Program-made: the position numbers and the translations under genes
Assembly: GCA_027605045.1 (NCBI GenBank)
Contig: JAQFWX010000076.1
Location: forward strand, 1 to 64,000
Direction: 5' to 3'
Length of the DNA: 64,000 nucleotides
Source: Phallus indusiatus
Lineage: Eukaryota; Basidiomycota; Agaricomycetes; Phallales; Phallaceae
The notes under the pieces: model-generated
Seen by the model: the letters and a program-made list of their open reading frames with translations, nothing else
The model's database searches: none
Told to the model about the DNA's origin: nothing
Part shown: piece after piece, positions 27,407-40,315 of the stretch
Position numbering within the stretch: position 1 is the first letter of the stretch
Layout: every line of letters starts with the position of its first letter

Positions 27407-30400
27407 AAGAGGTCTCCTTTTCGAGACATCGAGATTCGCGGTCGATAAAGAGGGTTTGGGCAATGTAACATAGTCTAAAACTCGTTGCAAAATCATCCAA
27501 GTTCACCTTGTCCAAGTCGAATTTGAGTCCGAGCCTCCAAGGTTAAACTTACACGTACTTCGCAAGTACTTGGTTGTGGTTTAGGTCGGCGTGACTAAGC
27601 TGGTCACAAGCTAGTCAGTTCGGGTTCGGGTTCAGTGTCACAGTACCATAGCACTGTTGAAGTTCTGCCTCGTTTATTATTTTTTGAGGAACCCAATCCT
27701 TCGCAACTGCTTTAAAATTATGCGCATTTAGGGGAATTTACATAATTTATTTCGATTTTTCGTCACTGCAAGTCAAAGATATGTGCCCCTTGCGAGATCC
27801 AGTTCCAATTTCCAAATGCTACCAAAGTAGGAAAAAGCGGTACGCTGTTTCGTCTATTTAAATGTGCCACAAACACAAACATTTAACACACAAAAGATAT
27901 TTTGGGCCTGAAAAATTAGCGTCTTAATAATTTCTCCAATCACGACTATATATGTAATGTCTTCGAGAACCTTGAAATGATCGGGAAAATCACCGATCGA
28001 GATCTTTCGGATAATGTTTGCCAATTCAACACTGTACGAGGAATTCGACGATAATCTAACGATTCAACGGCCCGGGGTATATATGTCTCTACTTCGAGTG
28101 TCGTATATCGATGACTACCGAGAAGACATGCTCATATACACATGGCTTACTCATACATAGGAGGGCGCTATCGTATGTCTATTATCAAAAAAGCTTTCAA
28201 CGAGGAAAAAGTGACTATCCTGGACGCTTTTCGGCATCTGACAATCGAAAGCCTATTTCGCATCGTCGCTGATGCCAATTACGGTAGTCAACACGTGCAA
28301 ATTTTTGGCTGCTGCATATTTGAAGGCAAGTTTGAAATACCGATTTGAATTAAGGGAAATATACTCACCAAACACTACACCTGAATCTTTTGACCTGATT
28401 GAGTTGATGGCGTTTAGCACTGCTCTCATAGGAGAAACGAGCGTGGCTCAAGACATTCATCTTTCAGGTTTACGATATGTTATGATAGTTGAAGGACGTC
28501 CTCACCATGCGATGCATTCAAATTTTGCCGTCAACTGCTGTCTAGCGGCGGGTAATTGATTTGCCAGTTTTTTCTTCTGAGAGGAACTTGGGACAGCATT
28601 CAGGTAATCAAATTCGTCTGCCATGGGTAATCGTCTATAAGAGTGAACAAGTTCGAGTGTATTCGAATTTGAGTCTTGAAAGGAAACACGAGAGTAGTCC
28701 GAATACTCGGGAAGCTTGGGAAATGAGTCAATGGCAAGAGCATAAGGACAGTAAACAACAGGCTGAAAAGTAACCTGGGTGACCTGGGGCGGGTAACGTG
28801 ATATTCCTTCTTCTGCGTATACTGAGGAGGTCTCTTCATATTGTTCTATAGCCGAGTAGGGGAAAATTCAGAGTTACTGATGGGGCTCATTTGCGATGTC
28901 GGTGTGTTATTGTTGTACGACACGAAATGTTCGGATGATGGGTATGCCACTGAAAAATCGTCCAACAGAAAAACGTCAGCGTTAGAAAAGCAAAGCCTCA
29001 TTAAGTATACTGACCGTAAGAGCTAGTACCATAATTGTGAACTAGGGTTGTATTGTCCGGCGGGGCCGTAGGCTCTCGGGAACCTAGTAAATTGATCCAG
29101 TGCACTGAAAGATTGAAATGTTGATTTCTTACACTGTTGGTTTGACGGTTGTTCGGTTCTCCAATACTGGTCTGTAGCATGGCACCCTGTTTGGAAGTTC
29201 ATTGAGGCAGGCTAAAGGACGGGATTGAAATTGGTATATGTCGGTTCCGGGGATGAGAATATAAGAGTTGCCCGAGCCTAAATGGATGGGCGGACGTTAC
29301 TACGCTTTGAAACCTCAGTCAGAAATAAAAGAGAGAGGAAGGAGATTGATATCCCTTGCGTCTATAAATTTTCGGCTTAAGTTGGAATTAAATAGCTAGG
29401 TAAGCTTAGAAAAGGTGATGGATCGTCGATGGCGGGTTTTTGACAACGTCTTGTGTATGTAGCTTTGTAATGGTTAAGTCAGGCAATCACCCGTAAGATA
29501 GTGTTGGGATACACTAATAAGTTATCAATATCAATCTGATTCAGGCGGAGCACGCACGATGATTTTAACTCTAGATGCTTGTAATTCAAGTGAACTTTGG
29601 GAGAAGTAATTAATTGAAGAAACCGAATATTTATTCTGATACAAAAAATAAACATTTTAGCCAAAAAGGAAAGCGTTGTTAAGTGGAATCACTTCATTAT
29701 GGATCCAGAGCTACTAGAGACCATAAAGTTGTTTCTACTAGTTCTCACTTATGCAAGCATTTGCCTTGATTAGGAAAATTCCAGAGGTTCCCGTCCTGTC
29801 AAATAAAGGTTGAAAGGCCGCTTAACCCCAGAAATTACATGGTATTATTTTTATGCGTTCCTTTACATCAATATTATTATACTCACGGTGACTCCTTAAT
29901 TGAAGATGTTCAAATGTCGACCCTGCAAACGATTTGACCCTACATAGGAATGGAATATCGTGGACCTATTGCGCCAGCTTTGCGGGATTCCGGAGTTTTG
30001 CCTCGGGCAACTGCCGACATATACACATTAACAACTATCTTTTTTTAAAAAATTATAGCTGAGCGAGGGGAATTCTTGAAACGGGAGTTCCCCCAAAGGG
30101 AAGCGTGATGTTTGAGTCCACACAGGAATTAAAGGGATAAAGATCCCCGTCACGCTTGCATCTCGAACCAGAAATCATTTACCTTTTGAAGCATTATTTT
30201 CGAGCATGAACGGTTATATTCTGTTATATTTGAACAATAGCAGCAGGGAGATATGTATAAAAAGGGATATACTCACAACAGACGAAGCGTATGTAGGGAC
30301 AATAAATCCTAGTAATAGCAAGGAAATATGAAACCCAGAAGCCATTGAGAAACGTTTGACCGCCGTTGCAGGACAGCACATATCATTCCTGCGTTCGCAT

Positions 30401-31299
30401 ATGAACTGGCTGACGATAGTAGGTCTGCAAGCTCCAAGTTGGCCCACCCGGACAAAGAGGTTCAAAACAACTGGCGATTTCATTTTGTCAATCGGTAGCT
30501 TATAATTAATTCAGGATTAGGAAGACTAACTAATAGAGCTTTATCATACAACTTTGTAGATCGCGAGATGCTGATGGCGCTACCTACAATTACAAGATGT
30601 TGGACACGCGTTCACAAGTTCCGCTCAGAAAAGTGACAATTAAGTCATTGATGAGCTAGAAACGCAGAGCCCAGATGAGAATGAAGACGGAATTTCAAAC
30701 GATGACGACACTGACATCGACAATGGCCTGGAGAAGGAAGAGCTGGAGCTTTAAAGTAGCTCCTCTGACAGCGAGTCTGAGTTGTTCACCACACGATAGC
30801 GGGGTGTAAACAAGATTCGGAGCCCGAAACTGACCTTGAAGATAATGAGTATTCTTTGATCGGAATTATATACTTATTGTGCCATACCTGAGTATGACAA
30901 TATACGCTATGTATAAGCTGATCATAGGAATTATCATGAGGAATAGATAGGCCTTATACCTTGTCAAAAATGCTTGAACACCCTGATTTATCGCTCACGT
31001 ACCTCAAACGTACCTTATGCGATGATATGAGCGCGGGCACAACCTAACAAGCGCTATGGAAGTCCGATGTATAGCTGGTTTCATTCGTATAAGAGGGTCG
31101 AAAGTCTTATGCATCAAATTAAGCGTTTAATTGGGTAATATGAATCAGAAGAAGATACAAGTTGGTCTAAACATTCGACTCACAACATGGTAAGCGCCGA
31201 ATTTTGTTCCTTTTTTACGATTTGTAGCTTGATGTACTTAAGAACTGCTAGGACTAACAAAACTTTTCATTGATAAAACGAACACAAGAGTATACATGG
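27407..31299. other. 3.9-kb gene-poor stretch
   Basis: Only weak coding signs. Two overlapping plus-strand ORFs at 28142-28348 and 28272-28559 could be exons of one gene (EEKVTILDAFRHLTIESLF, then FELREIYSPNTTPESFDLIEL), but I do not recognise them and no splice pair is convincing. Near 30,660-30,760 an acidic run (SPDENEDGISNDDDTD) ends in a stop. No transposon ends with duplications were found. It looks like decayed coding sequence. Confidence 0.35.
30285..30346 (-). CDS. Possible signal-peptide exon of a secreted protein
   Basis: From an ATG near 30346 the minus strand reads MASGFHISLLLLGF, then IVPTYASSV, a good N-terminal signal sequence with an AxA-like cleavage site. It is followed directly by a GTGAGT donor. 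A downstream exon is not certain; CKRDGDLYPFNSCVDSN near 30,110-30,160 is one candidate. No family recognised. Confidence 0.3.
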
Positions 31300-32175
31300 C
31301 TAGGCTTTCAAAATTGTTTCAAATTCTCCTGTTTCAACCGCCTCTTGTATTATATCCAACCCTCCAATGAATTCACCGCCTACGATTAGTTGTGGGAATG
31401 TGGGCCAATTATTCAAAGCCTTAAGACCTGGGGATCATTCCATTTTAGAAAACGTGCGCGCAACAAAACTATCGGAATAATAATAACCTTGTCTCACAGC
31501 TTCATCTTGCAGAATGTCGAAATGTGTGAACTCAATGTCGTGATCCCGTAAGATAGATACCGTTTGGCGAGAAAAGCCACAGCGTGGAGCATCGGGACTT
31601 CCCTTCATAAACAATACGACTCGACTCTGCTGCATAATCTTCTTCATACGTTTAACAAGCTCCTCTTCACTTTCCTTTTCTACAGGTTCTTCTGGTGAAC
31701 GATTAGTTTGAGCCTTCCCCGACAAGTTTGGATGGCTATGCTTGGCCAAGGCGTTCGTAAGACCCGGTGCATCCGCACCATTTATACGAGAGAGTAACGT
31801 ATGCCCCTGCATAAAATGATCAATATTCAGTTGTAGAGAAGTTTTGGATAGCAAACCCTTAAGACGATGAATGATGGCACAGCCTCGATTTCGAACGACT
31901 CTGATATGTCTTGTAAAGTGTCAGCCTCAACCTTTGAACTGCAAGTCAACACGCGAGTCGGTCGCAAAAATATCCTTTCGTACTTGTAATACTAAGACAT
32001 CGGGCTGTCTTCGGGCCAGTTCCAAGACTACCTGATTCATTTGTTGACAGGGCTCAGCCCATGATGCCCAGAAGTTGATTAATGATATTCGCTCCAAGTC
32101 CCTTGAAAGTAAGTCTTGGAAGTGCTGAGGAGATTCTACGTTAACAAAATTTTCGGGAGTTGGAACAGTAACCAT
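31300..32175 (-). CDS. GRX4: Monothiol glutaredoxin, Grx3/Grx4 type
   Basis: Cytosolic/nuclear Fe-S-binding glutaredoxin that senses and distributes iron and tells iron-responsive regulators of cluster status. The N-terminal thioredoxin-like domain starts [13 protein letters not shown] and carries [11 protein letters not shown] in place of the usual dithiol. After an acidic linker the glutaredoxin domain reads [19 protein letters not shown], with the CGFS active site. A 60-bp intron then joins AVRQG to [22 protein letters not shown], and the protein ends TILKA then TAG at 31300. Other introns lie near 31,830-31,855 and 31,930-31,980. Length is about 240 aa, normal for Grx3/4 with one Grx domain. 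Confidence 0.94.
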
Positions 32176-32275
32176 TCGATGGTGATGAAAATGAGATTAA
32201 GGGCTACTATGACAAAGCACACGATCTAGGCGATATCACACTTTCCCACTAACGCCATGTCACTGTCAATTATTT

Positions 32276-35157
32276 CGAAACCATTCTTCCACACGTTCTA
32301 CTAGTTCGGCTTTCTTTCCCGTTGTCGACTTACCCTTTTCTTTCAAAAACTCCTTCATATCTTATCAGCACTTTAGATAGGGAAATAGAAAAGCTGGTCA
32401 CGAACCTTCAGCTGATCTACTTTGAACTATATGTACCGATAATATGGTAAGGTTACTCGCGGTCGATATAGGAGACATTACACTTACCTTTCCTAGAGCT
32501 CCAGCGCGCCATTTGCTCCTCATAGAGCCTTCATCGATTTCGGCATCCTGGGACTGTGTCGACCTCACAGAACGACGTGAAATCAGGACGGACACTTACC
32601 TGTGGAGCATATTTACGTTTGGTACTAGAGACTATCTTCACGTCATAGATCGCCTCTTCATCTTTCAAAACTTGCTTCCATTTTTTCATTAAATCCCCGG
32701 CGCGCTATTTAAAAAAAAAAAAGAATTAGCTTGGAGGGCTCATTCCCATAAAGTATTCTTACTTTATGCATCGGGTCATAGCGAGGTGCGCTGAGATCAT
32801 TGAATTGCGTAACATTATACTTTTCTTGGAACGCTCTAGCTTCCAACTGTCCCCAAAATAATGCCAACGCTGTGGGTACACTGGTTATGCAAGGCAAGCT
32901 CATAGTGAATTGAACGACCAACCTGGATTTGGATAGTTATCTGGCTGGTATGACCCATTCTTCATTGTAAGTCGATCAATCCAAGCGCGAGCTGCCTCGG
33001 TTAGTCCATCAGTTGCTAAGGTGATTTGTGAACGTTAGAGGTTCATGCATTTGAATACAAATAATCCTCGTCACCTTTTCGTGCTTCTTCTATGGGAGCT
33101 CCCCGAATGTCGTCTGCATACGGTAGAGGTTGTAAATGAAACCCAGCCGGATCAAGCTGACTACGATCATCTATATCATGCTCGCTCTGTAGACGTAAAT
33201 AGATCAACTCAAATAATTCGGTACACGGGGAAGAGCAACCTGAGGTATTAGTGCGTAGAACATGGGTGCGCTATTGCGTCTTGCTATACCCATCACAAGG
33301 CCTATTTTATTTTTGGCTAGCATACTCTTAAGCAAAGCGCTGAAGGTCCTGACACTTCCGGAAAATGCCTGGAAACTTTCGGTTGGCAGGAAACGTCCAG
33401 GAAACAAATGATGGTGACGTACGTTTTCATCGGGATGAAGAAACATTGAATGCTTGATGTTGTCTTCAAATGCCAATTCAGAACTGTCTTTGAATCCCAA
33501 AAGTCTCAATCCTGTCAAAATAGCCATGACTTTCATTCGTTCATTACGGTGAATCTGCAAACGCACCAGGCTCGAGGTCCAGCGTACGAAAGGATTTGAC
33601 ATCTTCCGAAGTGAAGAAAACCTATGCCATCATCTTTCTCAATAGAACGAAATAACAGCGCTGATACAATATTTACACGATTTTTGACACCGGTTGGCGT
33701 AGCGTTATTGGCTTCACCTGTGGAACCCAACGTCATCCCAAACACAATATGACTGTTTGCATATTCTTTCTGATGTACCTTGAAACGTGAAAGAAGAGGT
33801 ATTTGTCTTATGCCTTGCGGATGAGAAAAAGGAAAACGCATTACGGCATCATAATAGGTGACTTTACTTTTGACTTCTTCCATGGTTCTCCCCGCTGTAA
33901 AATATTTATACCCTGGTTTGGATTGCTGAGTGACCAAGCCATAGCTATATATTGTTAGTAATCAAGGCAGCGAGTCCAGAAAGGAGACATGTACCCTTTA
34001 ACGCCTATAGTCAAATCATTCGCCAGATGGAATGGGACACTGAAAACAGCTCGCTTTGGTAACTCTCGTATTTTCATTTCTTGAATCAAGGACTCCAGCT
34101 CGGTGATAATGTCAGGGCGCTGTCCGTTAATATCATCCTCGCCCGGATCTTCGGGGGGAAGAACTTGCTAGCCAGAGGATAGGTTTAATCGATTGAATGG
34201 TTTAGTGAAGCTTACATCCCAAAACTTGGAGCGGTCGAACGTTTTACCGACACGCTGAATGAAGAATGGAGTTATGATTATGCCACTAGCCGACAGATCC
34301 TAAAACGAAAGCATCAGTAAAGGGAAAAATCCAAAATCCAAAAGAAAGTACATCAAATGTAGTTTGAGCAGTTTTAAGGAACTGCGGGCTACCTGGATGG
34401 GGATCATCCTCATCAGTAACCAGAAAGATTCGCTTCAGACCACTTTTTGGCGCGCTGGACCAGTAGGAACATTCAACATACATCTGAAGATTTCGTCACG
34501 ATACGATCGATACATACCCATCTCTGAATAACCAATTGCATGAGGTAAAAACGTCACCGATAGGTGTGTGCCCCTTGTTTGGCGGTAAAGCTCTTTCCGT
34601 TTTCTCAGGATGGTTTTTGAAATCTAAATTTGTATGAGCACCGATTGGACCACCCTTGAGATAGTATATACTATATATCAGTGCAGACAGTCGTTGAATG
34701 TTCTCAGCATTCATTTGAGCGATATTTTGATATACAGAACAATGTTTCTTGATTTCGGCACCTCCAGTCCTTCCTCCTTCGGTTTCCTCTCCCTGGTTAA
34801 GATAATGAATAATAGTGTTTAAGCATAGAGATGCGTACAAACCGTATTATAAAACATTATGCCGACTAAGTCGTTCGGAGACGTGATGACCTTACGTTTT
34901 TGAAGCTGTACAGCGATCTCGAGAACTGACTGAAGATAGCTCTCCTTTTGATCATGATTCTCTACATTTTTCGCACTCGTTGTCATTGAATGCGAAGCGT
35001 CAATACAGAACAGTAAGACATCTCTTCCTTGAAAATCCTACGAGCAAAGGAAGTTAGGTTCCAAATAACGGTAATTGAATCATTGCCTAACAAAAGCGTT
35101 CTCTAACTCATCTTCCACATAGTCGTCCAACGTGTTCCAGTCTTCGAAAAGAGACAT
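32276..35157 (-). CDS. KU70: Ku70, DNA end-binding protein of NHEJ
   Basis: Ku70 with Ku80 forms the ring that loads on DNA ends for non-homologous end joining and protects telomeres. From ATG 35157: MSLFEDWNTLDDYVED, a von Willebrand-like domain (DVLLFCIDASHSM, NDLVGIMFYNT, GLKRIFLVTDEDDPHPG), then the Ku core with LRLLGFKDSSELAFEDNIKH and FSALLKSMLAKNKIGLVMGIARRNSAPMF. The C-terminal arm is followed by a SAP domain (LKEFLKEKGKSTTGKKAELVERV), ending EEWFRNN. More than ten introns. All recognisable Ku70 regions are present in order, so it appears intact. Its stop is about 100 bp from the glutaredoxin start on the same strand. Confidence 0.94.
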
Positions 35158-35903
35158 GGGAAATTAAACGTCTCAAAGAACGAGAGTGGAAATTGAGTAA
35201 ACTGCCGAATGTAAGCCGTAAGTGTCGACTCGAAAACCGCTAGTCGTGGCACCAGTATCAGCGATTGGCCAGGGATGTTAGGATGTCGTGACGCAGGTCA
35301 GGCACACCCAGCGTCTGACTTGTGCCACACAGCCAGTATTGCACCCGACGTGTTGCATTGTTGCCCATGCACCATACATATTTATAAGGGTTTGTTTGCT
35401 CCTTTGCAGGCCAAAGCTTTATGGGGAATAATTAATTGATACTATTCAGGGTTTATGCTGAAGGAAGTTGATGCAATAATCTTGCAATAATAACCTGCCT
35501 TTACCTTGATGCACGAAAAATGAAAAAGGCTGGAAGTCATGATAGGGTTGCGGGTGAGCGATCAAAATATATTCCAATTTCGGTGACGTTTTTGTACACA
35601 CGCCGCTCGAACGCTGTCCACGTGGCTTTACGAGAGTGGTTCGAGCTAGCTCTTGTTAGCTCTTGTTTAGCACGCGCAGGACGGCAACGATGAGAATGAG
35701 ATTCCGGAGCTAGAGACTTTGCGGATCTTATTATTACATACATACTCTTCCTTCCCTCAATTTTTAGATCTTGGCGAAGGCAATATATTCTTTTGATGCT
35801 AAGGGACAAGCGGCAAACCCAGTCTAACCTACTTTAAAACCGGCTACTTCACTCATCATTGTCGCCCTCCAGCGGTTCTCGTTCTCTCCCACTCTCCAGT
35901 AAC
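35158..35903. promoter_or_regulatory. Divergent region Ku70 / aquaporin
   Basis: About 750 bp between opposite start codons. No ORF with family features. Short pyrimidine-rich runs precede the aquaporin ATG, as often seen at fungal transcription starts. No clear factor site. Confidence 0.35.
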
Positions 35904-37816
35904 ATGGGCTTTTCTAAGAATCCCCAAACAGGCTATACTCACTTGCTTGATGTAGGTTACGCATAATCTTGTCTTTCAAGCGACTTACGTTTTTATAAGG
36001 TTGTTGAACGACCTAGATGGCTTCAAGGTAGGTACTCGTTCAGTCTTGGCTTACAGAAACAAGTGATGCTTAACACCTCTATTGGCGTTCCACAGAATGG
36101 GAGAGATTACGGTGAGTGGATTTTGTCCTTTTAGTATCTGAATCTGCGTCTACAAATTGGTTTATCAGTCACGGCCGACTTCATTGGCTCATGGAGGGTA
36201 TCGGTGAATTTGTAAAGCATGCCCTCCTTTTCTAAAAAGAATATATTTTGACTCTTTCATCTAGATGGGTGTATTTTTCTACGTCTATTGCGGCGTTGGT
36301 GCCACCGCTGCATACAATATCAGTAATCTCAGTAAACTGACGGGCGTTGGTTGTGAGAAGTCTTTCCCAAAACATTGGAGATCCCATGATTATTCTGATC
36401 TTTTATTCTCTCAGCATTACTGAACATCGGTCTCTCTTACGCACTCGGGATCGTCACCGCCGTCGCCATTGCCGGTTCAAATTCGGGTGGTCATTTCAAT
36501 CCTTGCGTGACAATTTCACATGCAGTATGGCACGGTTTTCCCTGGCGCAAAGTATTACCGTACGTCTCGTCACTTATTCATGGGTGCCTGAGTTTTCCCA
36601 ACATTTCCCACAAGGTTCATATTTTGGCAAATATTGGGTGCATAGTAAGTGACACTTGGGCTCATCCAATGGTTACTTCTTTTTCGCTTAATCATAATTA
36701 ACAGTTTTGCATGCTTCTTGGTATATGGGCAGGTTCGTTTTTGTTGTGTTCTCGCGGGCTATCTCCTCATCTATCATGCATTTATTCAGTACCGTACAAC
36801 ACTAAGAGTACGCTCCTCTATCTCGGGAAAAGAATTCAATCAATTTCACGCATGCTATGTAGGAACTGGAGGCGGCGCTCATTGCGACCAACATGTATGA
36901 TGAAATCCAATTCACCCCCAACGGCATCGCCGGTATTTTTGCCTTGTATACTCAACAAGGGGCCAACCTTCGAGACGTTTTTATGAATGAATTCTTTGTC
37001 GTAAGCATTGATTCTCTCCATACCATTGAGTGCCAATGCAATGTCTTCCAGGATTTTTTCTTAGCGTAAATATCTCTTTCTCTGAGAAAACTCTTATCTC
37101 ATATAGAACGCCCAATTTCAGACTGATTATCTGGTATGTTCGGATTTATGCCGACGTCTTCATTTCTTGACCATAATACAGGGGGGCTATGGATCCCACC
37201 AACTTCTTTGTTCCTCCACCTGTGGCCCCATGGCTAATCGGATTGGCTTAGTGCGTAAATCTCAAGATTCAAGTTTTGAAGTTTCAATTATCCTTGTAAC
37301 CAGTGGTGTAATGATCTGGGACTTTGCTCCCGCAGCTTGTAAGTTATCAAATTTTCTTGTTATCTACTTCGAAAATAAACTGAACCTTGTAATATGAAGT
37401 GTCTGCCAACACAGCAAGAGATGTTGGAGCGTACGTTTTCGATCTGACTTATATTTGTTCGGCTCATGAGTTTTCAGTCGACTTATGGCAATTACAATTT
37501 GGGGTACCAAAGCAAATGGTGGCAAATACGCTGCTATCTCAGCTCTTACCAATATACCCGCCACCCTTCTTGCTACATTAGTGTATGAAATCGTTTTTAC
37601 AGATTCCAGCAGAGGTATTGTTATTTTTTTACTGTTTGCCTGAATTTTTATTCATTCTCCTTTCACTATTCAGTGCTTCCCATGGCCCAACAAGATTTTC
37701 TTGATGGTCATAAAGCTCACCTTGATCATGTCAACCTTGGCACTGGCAACCCTGTTAGTTCCACCAATCATAGTTCAACGGAAAAGGCTTCTCTCAATGT
37801 CATGGAGGGTGTTTAA
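35904..37816 (+). CDS. Aquaporin / aquaglyceroporin (MIP family)
   Basis: Six-helix channel for water and possibly glycerol or small solutes. Start MGFSKNPQTGYTH. Motifs in order: DFIGSW, MGVFFYVYCGVGATAAYN, GIVTAVAIAGSNSGGHFNPCVTISHAVW, CFLVYGQYRTTL, an EAALIATNMYDEIQFTPNGI loop, GAMDPTNFF, WDFAPA and SANTARDVGARLMAITIW. The first pore motif is NPC and the second NTARD, in place of NPA/NPARD. The C-tail ends SLNVMEGV then TAA at 37816. At least ten short introns, all in frame where checked. It is the last convincing host gene before the transposon island. Confidence 0.88.
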
Positions 37817-37974
37817 CAGAGTCGATAGACAAGGAAATTCTGTGTCTTATTGGACAATAATTACTCACCAAACATTGTTACATACAATTAGTCATTTATG
37901 CACCTGAATCTACTCAGTTCAACAACAATTCAAGATATTGTCTTACAATGAAAAAAAGTGTGATTTAGCTCAGA

Positions 37975-38135
37975 TAAGGCTGCACATGATTCCGGGTCCG
38001 GGTCAACAGGATCCAGGTCAACAGGTCATAAATTTTTCAAAAGACTTACCTAGATCCTTACGGGTCATGATCCACATGGATACAGGTCAACAGGTCATGA
38101 TCTACAGGTTAGCATACATGAACCGTGCAGATCCG
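37975..38135 (+). mobile_element. Fragment of hAT-like MITE, family C
   Basis: Starts TAAGGCTGCACATGATT with CCGGGTCC next, matching the terminus of the complete copy at 52462. Internal CAGGTCA/GGTCAACAGG words repeat several times. The right terminus is missing, so no target-site duplication can be shown. Confidence 0.6.
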
Positions 38136-38208
38136 GATCAGTATTGCTCATTTTGCAACAATTTGCTATAAATATATATGTACATTTGAGGCTGCTATAC
38201 AGTATACT

Positions 38209-38628
38209 TGTTAGGGTGACTCAGGGCACACACCTAGAGGGCAGGAAACCTAAGATCTATTGATGAACGACGACTAACTACTCACCTAGAGGGCAGGAAA
38301 CCTAAGAGAACAAGCTTAGGGATCCCCCTCTAGGGCTATGCTACATATACTACATGGAAGTGCTCGGGGACAATAGATGAGTATCGCCGCAGGATCCGAG
38401 GTGATAAAAGGGAGTTCGAAGAGGTTCAGAGAATTCGATCAGAGTTTGAATTCGAAGAGATTGAAAGGAATAGATAATAGAAAATGAGAAATGACAGAAC
38501 TATAGTTCGAGTTCTCGGATCCCAAACTTGAAGTCTCGGAAAGGAATCGGAAGGGAGAAAAGAGGATTGGAACACAAGGAAACGAAGGAATAATGACACG
38601 GAAGACATGAAACTAGCGTACCCTGACA
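38209..38628 (+). mobile_element. Solo LTR, TGTTAGGG family (copy 1)
   Basis: 420 bp, begins TGTTAGGGTGACTCAG and ends GCGTACCCTGACA, flanked by a perfect 5-bp duplication ATACT (38204-38208 and 38629-38633). It contains two direct copies of CACCTAGAGGGCAGGAAACC about 60 bp apart. TG...CA ends, short inverted tips and a 5-bp duplication fit an LTR. No internal retrotransposon accompanies it. Confidence 0.85.
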
Positions 38629-38899
38629 ATACTGTAATTTAATACTATGAGCTACAAAGAAAATGTAACATTTTGTTACAGTTTATGATAGCCCGGCTCT
38701 TACGGACTCTGTCAAGTACCGATATCTGGGAACAGTAATAGATACTGTAGTAGTTAATAGTTGCTGAATATAAATGATAATACCGTCACTGTTGGCTGAC
38801 TATATCCAGGACTTGGCCTCAACCTGAGTGGGTTGTGCCACGACAGTCTTCTTCAGGATTAGTCCTGACATTCGCCACAAGTGTCGAGTTCGTCAAGGA

Positions 38900-39100
38900 T
38901 AAGGGTCTCAACAGGTATCAGGTATGGGAGGTATTACCCGCAGGTAAGGGTACAAGGGTTTGACATACCTTCAGATCTCAAAACCTCTTCAGGTATGGTT
39001 CAAACCTGCAGGTATAAATAGAGGTATACCTGCGGGTATACCCCTAAAAAAACCTGCAAACCCGTGGGAATACCGGTATACCTGCAGGTACAGGGATTGT
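38900..39100 (+). mobile_element. Fragment of hAT-like MITE, family D
   Basis: Begins TAAGGGTCTCAACAGGT and then carries many GGTATACCTGCAGG-type palindromic words. The same terminus, inverted, ends the fragment at 63336-63570. The far end is not found here. Confidence 0.55.
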
Positions 39101-39426
39101 CATGTAACTGATTGCTTTCATCATCCCTTCCATCAAAAACACCACAATGCCCCATTTCTTTATTCTTTTCCAATCCTTTCCCTTGTCACACTCTGTGACT
39201 AATTACCTATTTCTCCATGGTTTTGCCTTTATTTCTCCTTTTTCTTCTCATACTCGTAACTCAGCGTGAACGGTGAGTCATCTATGAGTCATTTCTTACT
39301 CATCCATGATTCCCTTTATGGATAAACTGTTCACACTCAAAACTCTATATAAGAAGGGCACCTTTCTCACTTTGGACATCATCATCATCTTATTGTCTTA
39401 TCTGTCTTATCATTCAACTGTAACTA
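39101..39426. other. Non-coding gap before the old LTR
   Basis: Pyrimidine-rich sequence with no supportable ORF. It ends in AACTA (39422-39426), which is the left target-site copy of the LTR that follows. Confidence 0.4.
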
Positions 39427-39710
39427 TGTCACGACCCTCGTGCCACCCAATCCTAATCTGGACCTCTCTGAGGCCTGAAGCCCAATCCCTGTCCATATTT
39501 AGTATATCCGCCACGTCCAAGCGTCAGTACTTGTCCAACAGTGCGTAGTCCGTTATTCTGTCCACGTCCAGTAAGTCCAAGGTCTGGACTTTGTCCGGAC
39601 CTGGACATTTCCTTATGGAGACATTCTGTCTGGAGCATTAGAAAGCAAAGTGTCAGATGTGTTTTGGCACAGCCTAGTCTCCTTTTAGTTATATCTCCTT
39701 TAGTTCTAGT

Positions 39711-40255
39711 TAGTGTGGCCACGGTTCGGTTTTTGGACCGAACCGAACCGAACTGAACCGAAAAAAAGACCGAAATGAACTGATTTATCGGTTCGGTTCG
39801 GTTCGGTCTTTTAAACGGTTTGGTTCACGGTTCGGAAATTTTTGAAAAAATGCTGAACCGATAGGAACCATTTCGAACCGGTTCAGAAACCAATTCACAT
39901 ATTGCCATATAACTGGGTCAAAATGGTGAATTTTGTTGTGATTTTTTTTTTTATTTTGGCTCTAGAGAGCTCAAAAATTGCTCAAAATGGGAATAAAAAA
40001 ATATGTCATAAATATTTTTCGAATATCTACAAGATAAGTTGGGCGCTTGAAAAAGCGCCCGTGTTACATAAGCAAAAAAGCTGTCCAAAATCATCTAAAT
40101 TCCTCGAAATCTAGAAAATTTCAAGTACTATTGTGAACCGGTTCGAACCACTGAACCGAACTAATAAAAATTGAACCGAACCGAACCAATGTAAAATGGT
40201 TCGGTTCAGCAAAAAGGGTCAAAAAACCGGACCGAACTGAACCGCGGTCACACTA
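39711..40255 (+). mobile_element. hAT-like MITE, family A
   Basis: 545 bp inserted in the old LTR with a perfect 8-bp duplication GTTCTAGT (39703-39710; 40256-40263). Terminal inverted repeats start TAGTGTGGCCACGG and, at the other end, TAGTGTGACCGCGG. Both ends are packed with GAACCG/CGGTTC words. No transposase ORF. The 8-bp duplication and TIR type point to hAT. Confidence 0.88.
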
Positions 40256-40315
40256 GTTCTAGTAGTCTAGTTTTTTGTATTTAAACCCCCCAGACTTCGT
40301 CTGGGGCTCCCCAGT

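Noticed and set aside
38209..38230. Telomere-like TTAGGG
   Set aside because: A single TTAGGG is part of the LTR tip and is not tandem.
39711..40255. CRISPR-like or satellite array of GAACCG repeats
   Set aside because: The words are short and irregular, and sit at both ends of a TIR element with an 8-bp duplication. CRISPR arrays do not occur in nuclear fungal DNA.
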